From contig JAPUEK010000081.1 of NCBI GenBank assembly GCA_027492585.1, positions 1 through 64,000 on the forward strand: DNA of 64,000 nucleotides, given 5' to 3'. The first letter of the stretch is position 1; the number at the start of each line of letters is the position of its first letter. Below the pieces are notes generated by a model. It did not search any database, was not told where the DNA came from, and worked only from the letters and a program-made list of their open reading frames with translations. Position numbers and translations under genes: made by a program. This DNA is from Paracoccaceae bacterium. Its GTDB lineage: Bacteria; Pseudomonadota; Alphaproteobacteria; Rhodobacterales; Rhodobacteraceae. This document shows, piece by piece, positions 1-8,307 of this stretch.

Positions 1-1498
1 ATTTGTTGAAGGCCATGTTGGTGAAGGAGGAGGAGAGGCCGTTGTGCCAGAAGCCTCCGTCGCCGATGATCGCCACCGGCCGCCGCTCCCCGCCGCCATC
101 GAAGGCGCCGTTGGCCGCCGGGCCAAGGCCGAAGCCCATGGTCGCGCCGCCGATCTCGAAGGGCGGCAAGGAGGCGAACAGATGGCAGCCGATATCGGCG
201 GCGATCTGGTGCTTGCCGAGCTCCTTTTCCACAAGCTTCATCGCGGCGAAGATCGGGCGCTCCGGGCAGCCGGTGCAGAATCCCGGCGGGCGGATCGGCA
301 CGGTCTTCGTCAGGTCCGGGATCTGCGGCGGGTCCTCGTTCGGGGCGCGCACCACGGCGGCGAGCATCTGCGGCGCTGCGGTTTTCAGGAAATTCGTGAT
401 CCCGTCCAGCATCACCTGCCCGGTGTATTCCCCGGCCATCGGCAACATGCCCTTGCCGTGCAGCTTCACCGCCGATCCGGCGCGGTAAAGGAAGGAGCCG
501 AGCGCCTGCTCGATGAACTCCGGCTGGCCCTCCTCGATGACGAGGATCTGCTCCTTGCCCTCGCAGAAAGCGAGAAACTCCGAGGAAACAAGCGGATAGG
601 TGACGTTCAGAACGTAAAGCGGCACTGAGGTTTCGCCGTAGATATCGGCAAGGCCAAGACGCTGGAGCGCGCGGATCACGCCGTTGTACATCCCCCCCTG
701 AAGCACGATGCCGACGGGGGCCGATTTCGGCCCGAAATGCTCGTTCAGGGCATTGTCGAGGATGAACTTCTCGGCCGCCGGCCAGCGGTTCTTGATCTTG
801 TCCTGCTCATGGACATAGGACATCGGCGGCAGCACCACGCGGGCGAAATCGCTGCGCGGATTGGACAGGGCCTCGCGCACCGACAGCTTCGGCCGCTGGT
901 TCTCGCGGGTGGCAAAGCTGCCGGTCACATGGCAGGAACGGATCCGCATGGTCAGCATCACCGGGGAATTCGAGGCCTCCGACAGGGCGAAGCCGTCACC
1001 CACCGCCTTCACGAGGCTCGGCAGGTTGGGGCGCGGGTCCAGAAGCCAGAATTGCGATTTCATCGCAAAGGCATGGCTGCGCTCCTGCATGATCGAGGAG
1101 CCTTCGCCGTAATCCTCGCCGAGGATGACCAGCGCCCCGCCCGTCACCCCCGAGGAGGCGAGGTTCGCCAGGGCGTCGGAGGCCACGTTGACCCCGACCG
1201 GCCCCTTGAAGGTCACCGCCCCCCGGATCGGGTAATGGACCGAGGCCGCCAGCATCGCCGCTGCCGCCGCTTCGTTGGCATTGGCCTCGAAGCGCACGCC
1301 AAGCTCGCCCAAAAGCTCCTCGGCATCGGCCAGCACATCCATCAGATGGCTGATCGGCGCGCCCTGATAGCCGCCGACATAGCCGACCCCGTTTTCCAGA
1401 AGCGCCTTGGTGATCGCCAGGATCCCTTCCCCGGTGAAGGTCTCCCCCGCGCCGAGACGCAGATCCTCGACCTCGGCCTTGAAGCTCCGTTCTGCCAT
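1..1498 (-). CDS. Indolepyruvate:ferredoxin oxidoreductase alpha-like TPP enzyme (partial)
   Basis: Thiamine-pyrophosphate-dependent 2-oxoacid oxidoreductase of the IorA type. The family oxidatively decarboxylates aryl 2-oxoacids to acyl-CoA with ferredoxin as acceptor. About 499 residues are visible and the C-terminus lies beyond the left edge. The N-terminal half matches the pyrimidine-binding fold. The IorA-type motif CTGCPERP sits at about residues 408-415 (Cys408, Cys411), followed by a TPP-binding GDGGFWHNG stretch near residues 473-481. The start is the ATG whose complement is 1496-1498. It is the last visible gene of the minus-strand isatin hydrolase operon, 12 bp after the VOC gene. 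The usual beta subunit is not visible and may lie just outside. In this setting isatinate (2-aminophenylglyoxylate) is a conceivable substrate, but that is inference. Confidence 0.8.
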   Translation of the reverse strand, partial: MAERSFKAEVEDLRLGAGETFTGEGILAITKALLENGVGYVGGYQGAPISHLMDVLADAEELLGELGVRFEANANEAAAAAMLAASVHYPIRGAVTFKGPVGVNVASDALANLASSGVTGGALVILGEDYGEGSSIMQERSHAFAMKSQFWLLDPRPNLPSLVKAVGDGFALSEASNSPVMLTMRIRSCHVTGSFATRENQRPKLSVREALSNPRSDFARVVLPPMSYVHEQDKIKNRWPAAEKFILDNALNEHFGPKSAPVGIVLQGGMYNGVIRALQRLGLADIYGETSVPLYVLNVTYPLVSSEFLAFCEGKEQILVIEEGQPEFIEQALGSFLYRAGSAVKLHGKGMLPMAGEYTGQVMLDGITNFLKTAAPQMLAAVVRAPNEDPPQIPDLTKTVPIRPPGFCTGCPERPIFAAMKLVEKELGKHQIAADIGCHLFASLPPFEIGGATMGFGLGPAANGAFDGGGERRPVAIIGDGGFWHNGLSSSFTNMAFNK

Positions 1499-1510
1499 GA
1501 TATCAATGCC

Positions 1511-2098
1511 TTATTTGGAAGGGTCGGTATTCGACCACAGCACCGGCCCGCCGTCTTTCTCGTAGGCCATGCCCTGCGGGAAGGAGATCGCTTCGAGCTG
1601 AAGCCCCCAGGGCGCGAAGAAATAGAGGATGCTCTGCCCCGCCGCCGGGCCTTCCGTCACCGGAAGCGGCCCCATCAGGCTGCGGATGCCCTTGTCCTTC
1701 AGATAGGCCGCCACGGCGTCGATATCCTCGACATAGAAGGCGATGTGGTGGCCGCCGATGTCGCTGTTGCGCGCGCTGACGGTCTTCTGGTCGGGGGCGG
1801 TGTAGTGGAAAAGTTCGATGTTGGAACCGAAGCCGCAGCGCAGCAGCACGATCTCCTCGACCACGGCGCGCGGGTCCACATCCAGCAGATCCTGCATGAA
1901 GCTGCCCTTGTCATCCCGGAACGGCCCGAAGGAGGTGGCCTTCTGGCAACCCATGACATCGGTGAAGAAGCCGGTCGCCTCGGCCAGATCGGGAACCGTC
2001 AGGCCGATGTGGTTGATGCCGCGCACCCCCGGCATCGGTTCGGCGGCGGCAACGAGGGGCAGAAGGCAGAGCAGCGGGGCAAGAAGGCGTTTCATCAT
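1511..2098 (-). CDS. Exported VOC (glyoxalase/dioxygenase-fold) protein
   Basis: A 195-residue protein starting with MMKRLLAPLLCLLPLVAAA, a typical Sec signal peptide with AAA before the mature part. The remainder is a vicinal-oxygen-chelate module: INHIGLTVPDL in the first half (residues about 30-40), then GGHHIAFYVEDID and a C-terminal ILYFFAPWGLQLEAIS strand. A longer in-frame ORF begins further upstream, but the start at 2098 has a purine-rich AGGGAACCC ribosome-binding region and gives the signal peptide. VOC proteins include metal-dependent dioxygenases, lyases and binding proteins, so no reaction is assigned. Export to the periplasm is unusual for the family. It sits between marR and the IorA-like gene and is probably co-transcribed with them. 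Confidence 0.75.
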   Translation of the reverse strand: MMKRLLAPLLCLLPLVAAAEPMPGVRGINHIGLTVPDLAEATGFFTDVMGCQKATSFGPFRDDKGSFMQDLLDVDPRAVVEEIVLLRCGFGSNIELFHYTAPDQKTVSARNSDIGGHHIAFYVEDIDAVAAYLKDKGIRSLMGPLPVTEGPAAGQSILYFFAPWGLQLEAISFPQGMAYEKDGGPVLWSNTDPSK

Positions 2099-2147
2099 GG
2101 GTTCCCTGTTCCGATGTGGCATGAGGCTGCACGAGGAGGGGCTGGCG

Positions 2148-2621
2148 TCAGATCTCGTGCTTTCTGATGTTCGCCAGCATTTTCTGGAGCGTGCCGACAA
2201 AGGCCCGCCGTTCATCTTCCGGGACGCCGCGGAACATCCGCGCCTGCGCCATGGCCATATGCGGCCAGAGGCTTTCGAAGGAGGCCCGCCCGGCCTCGGT
2301 GATGAAGATGCGGGTGGCGCGGCTGTCGTTGGCATCCGTCTCGCGGCGGATCAGGCCATCGGACTGCAACTGGTCCAGCGACCGGCTCAGCGTCGATTGC
2401 TCCACCACCGTCAGAACCGCCAGCTCGCGGATCAGCGGGCCTTCGACCACCGAAAGGACGGCAAGGGCGCGCATCTTCGGCGTGGTCAGCCCCAGATCGG
2501 CCATCTCCTCGCGCAGGGAGGCGTTGTAGCGCCCCATGATGCGGTTCATCAGATAGGGGGCGAAATTGGTCAGGCCGACCTCGCCCAGTCGCGGCATCGG
2601 GGTGGGGGGTTCGTCGTTCAT
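2148..2621 (-). CDS. MarR-family transcriptional regulator
   Basis: A 157-residue winged-helix regulator. The core covers roughly residues 40-115: an effector/dimer helix, the helix-turn-helix VVEQSTLSRSLDQLQSDGLI, and a wing with RRETDANDSRATRIFIT, matching the MarR D-x-R signature. It overlaps the upstream flavoprotein stop by 4 bp (ATGA), so it is translated as part of the isatin hydrolase operon. Regulators of this family usually repress adjacent catabolic and transport genes and release DNA when an aromatic ligand binds. The likely target is the 100-bp divergent promoter region at 4987-5088. That target is inferred from position; no clear MarR palindrome was identified there. Confidence 0.85.
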   Translation of the reverse strand: MNDEPPTPMPRLGEVGLTNFAPYLMNRIMGRYNASLREEMADLGLTTPKMRALAVLSVVEGPLIRELAVLTVVEQSTLSRSLDQLQSDGLIRRETDANDSRATRIFITEAGRASFESLWPHMAMAQARMFRGVPEDERRAFVGTLQKMLANIRKHEI

Positions 2622-4195
2622 GCGCCGAGCCTCTTCGCTGCGTTGAAGCCGGAACCGCCGCCGAGGCCGGGGCCGGGGTGGGTGGAAGCGCCGATATGGA
2701 TCAGTCCGCGCAGGGGGCCGGTGCCGTTGGTCGAATGGGCGAAGGGCCGCCAGATGAAGAACTGGTCGATGGAGCAGGCCCCGCCATAGGGGTCGCCGCC
2801 GACGAGGTTGACGTTCATCCGCTCCAGATCCTTCGGGGAATAGGCGGCGCGCGCGAGCTTGATCCGGTCGAAACCCTTGATATGGCGGGACAGGATCGCC
2901 TCCAGCCGGTCGGCGAAAGCCTCCTTCACCGCATCCCAGTCCTCGCCCGCGATCTCTCCCGCCGCATCGCCCTTGATCACGCGCGGCGCGTCGGGGATCT
3001 GGAGCCAGAGCACCGCCTTGCCCTCCGGGCAGCGCGAGGGGTCAAGGCGGGAGGGCTGGCCGACGCAGATCGTGGGCGTCGCCGGCAGCATCCCGCGCTC
3101 GGCCTCGTTGGCGGATTTCGACACGGCGTCGATCCCGTCCGACAGGTGGATCAGCGCCACATCCTCCAGCCCCGGCGTCAGCCATTCCGGGGCGGCATCG
3201 AGCGCGTAATGAAGCTGGAAATCCCCGCGCCCGTGGCGATAGCCCTTCAGTGCGGCGCGATCCTCCGGCAGGTTCACCCCTTCCAGCAGCCGGCCGTAAA
3301 GGTGGCCCGGTGCGACGGAGGCGAGGACGGAGCGGCTCTCGATCACCTCGCCCGAGGTCAGGCGGACGCCGGTGACGCGGCCCTCGCGGGTGGTGATGCG
3401 GTCCACATCGGCGCCGGTGCGGATCTCGCCGCCCTTCTCGGTGATGAGCCCGGCAAAGGCCTTGGCCGCCGCCCCTGCCCCGCCCTTGGCGATCGGCGCA
3501 CCCGCAACCTCCAGCGCGAAGGCCACGACCTTGGCCATCTGCCCGGAATAGGCGCTTTCCGGGGTCAGCCCGCAATGCAGCACCCAGGGCGCCCAAAGGG
3601 CCTGGACGAGCGGGCTTTGATACTGGCTTTCGAGCCAGCCCCGCGCCGGGGCGAGCGCGCTGCCCATCCAGGCCGCAAGCCCGCGCAGACCCCGCTTGCG
3701 GACCTGCCCGAACAAGAGCTTCGCCGTCCCCCAGGACCAGAGGCTGCCGCCGAGCAGCGCGAAGAGGAAGGACGCATCCGCCCCGATCCCGCCCACGTCG
3801 CGGCCGTGCTGGTCGCCGTCGCCTGCAGCCAGCGCGTTGAAGGCGGCGATGTTGCGGGCGGGGTCCATGCTCAGCACAAGGGCGGAGCCGTCGGGGCGCA
3901 GCACCGCGGTCGGATGCGGGCTGTGACAATACTCAAACCCGTGCCGCGCCAGATGCGGCCCGAGGGCCGCCCCGGCGGGCGAGGTCAGGAACAGGACGAA
4001 AGTGGCGGCCATCACATCATGGGTGAAGCCGGGCAGCGTCGCCTCGGTGCTGTAAAGACAGCCGCCGATCCGCGCCTCCCGCTCCAGAAGCAGCACCTTG
4101 TCGCCCTTGAGCGCCAGAAGGCTCGCCGCCACCAGCCCGTTGATCCCGGAGCCGATGATGATGTGGCCGAATCTCTCGGCATTGGCCGCCGCCAT
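2618..4195 (-). CDS. FAD-dependent oxidoreductase, phytoene desaturase/PYROXD2-like
   Basis: A 525-residue flavoprotein with the N-terminal dinucleotide-binding motif GSGING (residues 15-20), followed by ERE-ARIGG, as in phytoene desaturase and amine-oxidase-type FAD enzymes. The C-terminal GASTHPGPGLGGGSGFNAAK segment is the second FAD contact typical of this family. It belongs to the NAD(P)/FAD oxidoreductases often annotated as PYROXD2-like, whose substrates are mostly unknown. There are no carotenoid genes nearby, so a role in carotenoid synthesis is unlikely. It starts 2 bp after isatin hydrolase and overlaps marR. A paralogue of the same length lies on the opposite strand at 5089. The two could act on an indole-derived substrate or on two steps of one pathway; this is inference. 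Confidence 0.8.
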   Translation of the reverse strand: MAAANAERFGHIIIGSGINGLVAASLLALKGDKVLLLEREARIGGCLYSTEATLPGFTHDVMAATFVLFLTSPAGAALGPHLARHGFEYCHSPHPTAVLRPDGSALVLSMDPARNIAAFNALAAGDGDQHGRDVGGIGADASFLFALLGGSLWSWGTAKLLFGQVRKRGLRGLAAWMGSALAPARGWLESQYQSPLVQALWAPWVLHCGLTPESAYSGQMAKVVAFALEVAGAPIAKGGAGAAAKAFAGLITEKGGEIRTGADVDRITTREGRVTGVRLTSGEVIESRSVLASVAPGHLYGRLLEGVNLPEDRAALKGYRHGRGDFQLHYALDAAPEWLTPGLEDVALIHLSDGIDAVSKSANEAERGMLPATPTICVGQPSRLDPSRCPEGKAVLWLQIPDAPRVIKGDAAGEIAGEDWDAVKEAFADRLEAILSRHIKGFDRIKLARAAYSPKDLERMNVNLVGGDPYGGACSIDQFFIWRPFAHSTNGTGPLRGLIHIGASTHPGPGLGGGSGFNAAKRLGA

Positions 4196-4197
4196 GT

Positions 4198-4986
4198 TCA
4201 GCGCGCCACCAGCGCGAGGGCGCGGATCGGCGAGCCGGTGCCATGCTCGATCTTCAGCGGCGCCGCGATCAGGATCGCGCCCTTGGGCGGCAGCTTGTCG
4301 AGATTGGCGAGGCTGGCCAGACCGAAGCGGTTGTTGGCGTGCAGCAGGTTATGCGCCGGATAGGGCGGGGTCATGCCGCCCGCCATGCCGGCATCGGTGC
4401 CGATGCACTGGTTGCCCCAGCCGACGATGCCCTTGTCCACCAGATACTGGATGACTTCCGGGGTCGGACCGGGGGTATGGGGTCCGGTTTCGTCGGCATT
4501 GAGGAACTTCGCCTCGTCATCCGCGAAGCGGTCCCAGTCGGAGCGCAGGAGCACCCATTCGCCCGCCTTGATCTCCCCATGCTCGGCCTCCCAGGCCTTC
4601 ACATGGTCGATGGTCAGCAGGAAATCGGGGTTCTCCGCCGCTTCCTTCGAGATGTCGATGACATTGGCCGGGGCGATCAGGCGCTGCACGTCGAGCGTGT
4701 CGGTATAGCCTTCGGGATAGTCCTTGCCGGTGATCCAGTGATGCGGCGCGTCGAAATGAGTGCCGGAATGTTCGCCGAGCTCCAGCCAGTTCCAGGCCCA
4801 GAACGGCCCATCCTTGTCGTATTCGCTGATGCGGTGGATCTTGATCGGCGGGGTGTCCTTGGCGAAATCAGGCGGCAGTTTCAGCAGCGGGGTCTTCGGC
4901 CCCAGAACCCCGGTGCAATCGACCACCTCGACTTTGCCCGAGGCCAGCAGACCGGCCAGTTCGGCCAGCGCGGTTGCAGATGTCAT
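4198..4986 (-). CDS. Isatin hydrolase (cyclase family, Mn-dependent)
   Basis: A 262-residue cyclase-family hydrolase opening the lactam ring of isatin to isatinate. The HSGTHFDAPHHW motif is present. Counting from the ATG at 4986, His73, His77, Asp79 and His83 fall in the metal site, and His212 and Ser225 fall where the proton-wire residues of characterised isatin hydrolase are reported. This positional match both supports the function and favours the ATG over the GTG one codon upstream (4989). A GGGAG ribosome-binding site lies 6 bp before the ATG. Kynurenine formamidase is the alternative within the family, but the positional agreement and the IorA-like neighbour favour isatin. It is first in the minus-strand operon and divergent from the importer operon. 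Confidence 0.88.
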   Translation of the reverse strand: MTSATALAELAGLLASGKVEVVDCTGVLGPKTPLLKLPPDFAKDTPPIKIHRISEYDKDGPFWAWNWLELGEHSGTHFDAPHHWITGKDYPEGYTDTLDVQRLIAPANVIDISKEAAENPDFLLTIDHVKAWEAEHGEIKAGEWVLLRSDWDRFADDEAKFLNADETGPHTPGPTPEVIQYLVDKGIVGWGNQCIGTDAGMAGGMTPPYPAHNLLHANNRFGLASLANLDKLPPKGAILIAAPLKIEHGTGSPIRALALVAR

Positions 4987-5088
4987 CACGATCTCCCTGA
5001 ATGCGGCGGCTGACCCGCCTTGCGATGAATCAGACTAGACAGAATTAAATGCGTTTGCAAATATCCTCTCGTCAGCGAGAGGGAAGAA
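4987..5088. promoter_or_regulatory. Divergent promoter region with hairpin at the plus-strand ribosome-binding site
   Basis: This 102-bp region separates the isatin hydrolase and importer operons and must hold both promoters. It is AT-rich in its centre (5030-5064). On the minus strand TTGCAA and TAGTCT are 17 bp apart and could be -35/-10 elements. Immediately before the plus-strand start is a perfect 7-bp stem CCTCTCG/CGAGAGG (5065-5071 and 5076-5082) with loop TCAG. Its 3' arm contains most of the Shine-Dalgarno sequence of the gene at 5089. The nearby marR product is the likely regulator. The promoter assignments are weak; the stem is plainly visible. Confidence 0.5.
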
Positions 5089-6663
5089 ATGCCGCCGAAC
5101 CCCGCCAGCAGCTTTGATGCCGTCTTCATCGGAGCCGGGCATAACAGCCTTGCCTCGGCGCTTCATCTGGCGTCGAAGGGCTGGAAGGTCGCGGTCTATG
5201 AACAGGCGGCGGTTGCGGGCGGCGCGGCGAAAACCGGCGAATACACCCTGCCAGGCTACCGCCATGACTGGGCGGCAATGAACCTGTCGCTTTTCGGCGG
5301 ATCGGCGTTTTTCAAGGCAAATGGGCCGGAACTGATGCAGAACGGGCTGGAATTCGTGCCTGTTTCCAAGCCCTTCGCCTCGGCCTTCCCGGACGGAGGC
5401 TGGTGCGGCGTCTCTACCGACCTTACCGAGACCGTGGCAAATATCGCCCGGTTTTCGGCCGAGGATGCGGAGACCTGGCAGCGCCTCGCCGCGGATTTCC
5501 CCACCGAGGCACCGCATCTTTTCGGGCTTCTCGGCAGCCCGATGAAAATGCGTGCGCTTGCATATTTCGTGTTCAAAACGATTCGCACCAAGCGGCTCGG
5601 CGGCACATTGGATTTCGCCCGGTTCCTGCTCCAGACCCCGCGTGACTTCCTGCACGGGACCTTCCGCGCGCCCCAGGTGCAGGCGATGCTCGGCGCCTGG
5701 GGGATGCACCTCGATTTCGCGCCCGACATCGCGGGGGGCGCGATGTTCCCCTATCTCGAAGGGATGGCGGGTCAGGCCTTCGGCATGGTGATCGGCAAGG
5801 GCGGCGCGGATACGGTGATCCGGGCGCTGACCGCGGCGCTGACCGCGCGCGGCGGCGTGGTGGAAACCGGAGTTCGGGTGGTGCGGGTCCTGCACGGGAA
5901 CGGCCGCGCCACGGGGGTCGAACTGGCGGATGGGCGGGTGATCACGGCGGGCCGCGCGGTGATCGCCTCCACCGCGCCCTCCGCCCTGCCCCGGCTGACC
6001 GGCACCGACACGCCCTTCGACCAGAGCCTCAGGGCCTATACCCATGCCCCCGGCACGATGATGATCCATCTTGCGCTGTCGGATCTGCCGCAATGGCGCG
6101 ATCCGGCGCTGCGCCGCTATGCCTATGTGCATCTGGCGCCGAGCCTTGACCAGATGGCGCGGACCTATCAGCAGGCCGTCGCGGGTCTTCTGCCGGAGGA
6201 GCCGGTTCTGGTGGTGGGCCAGCCCACGGTGGTCGATCCCTCCCGCGCGCCGGAGGGGCGGCATACGCTCTGGCTTCAGGTGCGGATGGCGCCCGGCACG
6301 ATCAGGGGCGATGCGGCGGGCGCGATTGCCGCGACCGACTGGGCGGAGGCGGCGGCCCCCTTCGCCGAGCGCGCACTCGACATTCTGGAACGCTATGCGC
6401 CCGGCACCGGGGCCACGATCCTTGGCAAGCGCATCGTGCCGCCGACCGAGCTTGAGGCGGACAACCCGAACCTCGTCGGCGGCGATCAGGTCTGCGGCAG
6501 CCACCATCTTTCGCAGCATTTCCTCTTCCGTCCGGTGCGGGGCCATGCCGACGGCTCCACCCCGATCCGCAACCTGCACCTGACCGGAGCCGCCGTCTGG
6601 CCCGGTGCGGGGCTCGGGGCGGGATCGGGCTTTCTTCTCGCCCAAAAACTAACGGGCAAATAA
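5089..6663 (+). CDS. FAD-dependent oxidoreductase, phytoene desaturase/PYROXD2-like (second copy)
   Basis: A 524-residue paralogue of the flavoprotein at 2618-4195. The nucleotide-binding loop is GAGHNS (residues 15-20), with Ser where the last Gly of GxGxxG normally sits, followed by EQAAVAGGAAKTGE. The C-terminal LTGAAVWPGAGLGAGSGFLLAQKL is the conserved second FAD segment. The start ATG has GAGGGAAG just upstream, within a small stem-loop. It is the first gene of the plus-strand operon; the substrate-binding protein gene starts 26 bp after its stop. An oxidase or dehydrogenase role on the imported compound is the simplest reading, but the substrate is not shown by the sequence. Confidence 0.8.
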   Translation: MPPNPASSFDAVFIGAGHNSLASALHLASKGWKVAVYEQAAVAGGAAKTGEYTLPGYRHDWAAMNLSLFGGSAFFKANGPELMQNGLEFVPVSKPFASAFPDGGWCGVSTDLTETVANIARFSAEDAETWQRLAADFPTEAPHLFGLLGSPMKMRALAYFVFKTIRTKRLGGTLDFARFLLQTPRDFLHGTFRAPQVQAMLGAWGMHLDFAPDIAGGAMFPYLEGMAGQAFGMVIGKGGADTVIRALTAALTARGGVVETGVRVVRVLHGNGRATGVELADGRVITAGRAVIASTAPSALPRLTGTDTPFDQSLRAYTHAPGTMMIHLALSDLPQWRDPALRRYAYVHLAPSLDQMARTYQQAVAGLLPEEPVLVVGQPTVVDPSRAPEGRHTLWLQVRMAPGTIRGDAAGAIAATDWAEAAAPFAERALDILERYAPGTGATILGKRIVPPTELEADNPNLVGGDQVCGSHHLSQHFLFRPVRGHADGSTPIRNLHLTGAAVWPGAGLGAGSGFLLAQKLTGK

Positions 6664-6689
6664 ACAAGCAAAACCAACAGGGAACGACC

Positions 6690-8210
6690 ATGAAACTGAA
6701 CAGACGCGCGCTTTTGCAACTTTCCGCCGCGACGGCGGCTCTCGGGTTTTCGGGCCTTGCGGCCCGCGCCCAGGCGATCGACGAACTGGTCATCGCCTAT
6801 AACGTCACCCTGCCCGCCTGGGACCCGACCACCGGGCCTTCGGCGGTGAACCCGACGATCCAGGGCATCTACCAGTCGGTCTTCGATCAATACATCCTCC
6901 AGCAGCCCGACCTGAAACCGGCGCCAGGCCTGCTGACCGAATGGGGCTGGAACGAGGACAAGACCAAGGTTTCCATGACCGTCCGCGAGGGCGTGAAATG
7001 GCATGACGGTTCCGATTTCACCGCCGAGGACGTGGCCTGGTCGCTGACCCGCGCCGCCGATCCGGCCACGGGCAACCCGATCCAGTTCGTCTGGGGGACG
7101 CTGGCCAACATCAAGGCCGAGGGCAACAAGGTCACCGCCGATGTGGCACAGTTCGACCCGACCATCTTCAAATGGATGTATTTCCTGACCGGCTACGTCC
7201 TGCCGAAGGCCTATTACGAAAAGGTCGGAGCCGAGGGTTTCGAGGCGGCGCCCGTCGGCACCGGCCCCTACATGGTCGAGAAGTTCGAGCGCAACGCCTT
7301 CGTGCGGCTGAAGGCCAACGAGAATTACTGGGGCGGCGCACCGGAGTTCAAGACGGTGACGATCAAGTTCGTGACCGATGCCGCCGCCCGTGTGGCCGAG
7401 GTGGAATCGGGCAATTCCCATGTGACGCTGGAAGTGCCTTACGAGGAATACGACCGGCTGAAAGCCACGCTGACCGGGGTGGCCAAGCCCGTCTCCGACA
7501 TCGGCATGATCTTCCTCAACGACATCGACGTGATGCTCGACGCCAATGTGCGGAAGGCAGCGGCCCATGCCATCGACAAGCAGGCGATCATCGACCGGCT
7601 GCTGTCGGGCTATGGTGTGAAGATCGACACGCTGGAGACCCCGGAATACGACGCCTATGACCCCACGATCACCGTGGAATACAGCCCCGAGAAGGCGGTG
7701 GAGCTGCTGGCGGCCTCCGGCTACAGCGTCGACAATCCGGTGAAGTTCAAGATCCAGACCACCAAAGGTTTCAAGCCCAAGGATTACGAGATGGTGCAGG
7801 CCATCGTCGGCCTGTGGCGCAAGGTCGGGATCGAGGCGGAGATCGAGGTTTACGAGATCGCCAAGCATTACGAGCTGCGCGCTGCCGACCAGCTCGCCCC
7901 CGCCGCCTTCTACAACTGGGGCAATTCGGTCGGCGATCCGACGACCTCCACCGGCTTTGCGATGTTCGGCCCCTCGCCGCACTCGGTCTGGGACGGCAAG
8001 GATCTGATCGACATGATCGGCCCGCTGTGGGGCGAGAAGGACGAGACCAAACGCATCGACGGCTGGAAGGCGGTGGACCGCTATATCGCCGAGAACGCGC
8101 TGGTGATCCCGCTCTTGCAATATGTGCAGCCGATCCTGTCGGCGCCGGGTGTGGTGGTGACGCCCCATGCCTCCGGGGCGCTGCTGCCGCATCTGATGAA
8201 GCGCGCCTGA
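6690..8210 (+). CDS. ABC transporter substrate-binding protein, family 5 (dipeptide/oligopeptide type)
   Basis: A 506-residue periplasmic solute-binding protein of the SBP_bac_5 class. The N-terminus MKLNRRALLQLSAATAALGF has a twin arginine followed by a hydrophobic stretch and an ARAQA cleavage region, so Tat export is likely. The family hallmarks WGWNEDKTKVSMTVREGVKWHDG and FTAEDVAWSL are present near residues 85-120. Family members bind peptides, opines, nickel or other small amides. Here the neighbouring isatin hydrolase and flavoproteins suggest an indole-related or amide compound. The permease and ATPase genes for a complete importer follow. The GGGAACGACC leader supports the start. Confidence 0.9.
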   Translation: MKLNRRALLQLSAATAALGFSGLAARAQAIDELVIAYNVTLPAWDPTTGPSAVNPTIQGIYQSVFDQYILQQPDLKPAPGLLTEWGWNEDKTKVSMTVREGVKWHDGSDFTAEDVAWSLTRAADPATGNPIQFVWGTLANIKAEGNKVTADVAQFDPTIFKWMYFLTGYVLPKAYYEKVGAEGFEAAPVGTGPYMVEKFERNAFVRLKANENYWGGAPEFKTVTIKFVTDAAARVAEVESGNSHVTLEVPYEEYDRLKATLTGVAKPVSDIGMIFLNDIDVMLDANVRKAAAHAIDKQAIIDRLLSGYGVKIDTLETPEYDAYDPTITVEYSPEKAVELLAASGYSVDNPVKFKIQTTKGFKPKDYEMVQAIVGLWRKVGIEAEIEVYEIAKHYELRAADQLAPAAFYNWGNSVGDPTTSTGFAMFGPSPHSVWDGKDLIDMIGPLWGEKDETKRIDGWKAVDRYIAENALVIPLLQYVQPILSAPGVVVTPHASGALLPHLMKRA

Positions 8211-8241
8211 GGGCGGAGCTGCGGTAAAGAACGCGGGAAAG

Positions 8242-8297
8242 CCGGGGGGCTTCGCGCCCCCCGGACCCCCTGCGGGATATTTGAGCCAGTATGAAAG
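8242..8297 (+). repeat. Dispersed intergenic repeat, copy 1
   Basis: A GC-rich stem-loop (9-bp arms CCGGGGGGC at 8242-8250 and GCCCCCCGG at 8256-8264, loop TTCGC) is followed by ACCCCCTGCGG and the tail GATATTTGAGCCAGTATGAAAG. The same tail recurs at 15676-15703 and 55026-55060, with related inverted copies at 14861-14905 and 55061-55105. It lies between the binding protein and first permease gene. It supplies an in-frame TTG at 8281 that lengthens the permease ORF artificially. The stem could act as an intra-operon processing or attenuation signal. Confidence 0.75.
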
Positions 8298-8307
8298 CCG
8301 GGGCCGG

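Noticed and set aside
2678-4363. Open frame of 561 codons on the plus strand
   Set aside because: Antisense to the flavoprotein and isatin hydrolase genes, both with clear family motifs; no motif of its own.
2618-6663. Carotenoid desaturase genes
   Set aside because: The two flavoproteins resemble phytoene desaturase only in the FAD fold; no crtB, crtE or other carotenoid gene is present.
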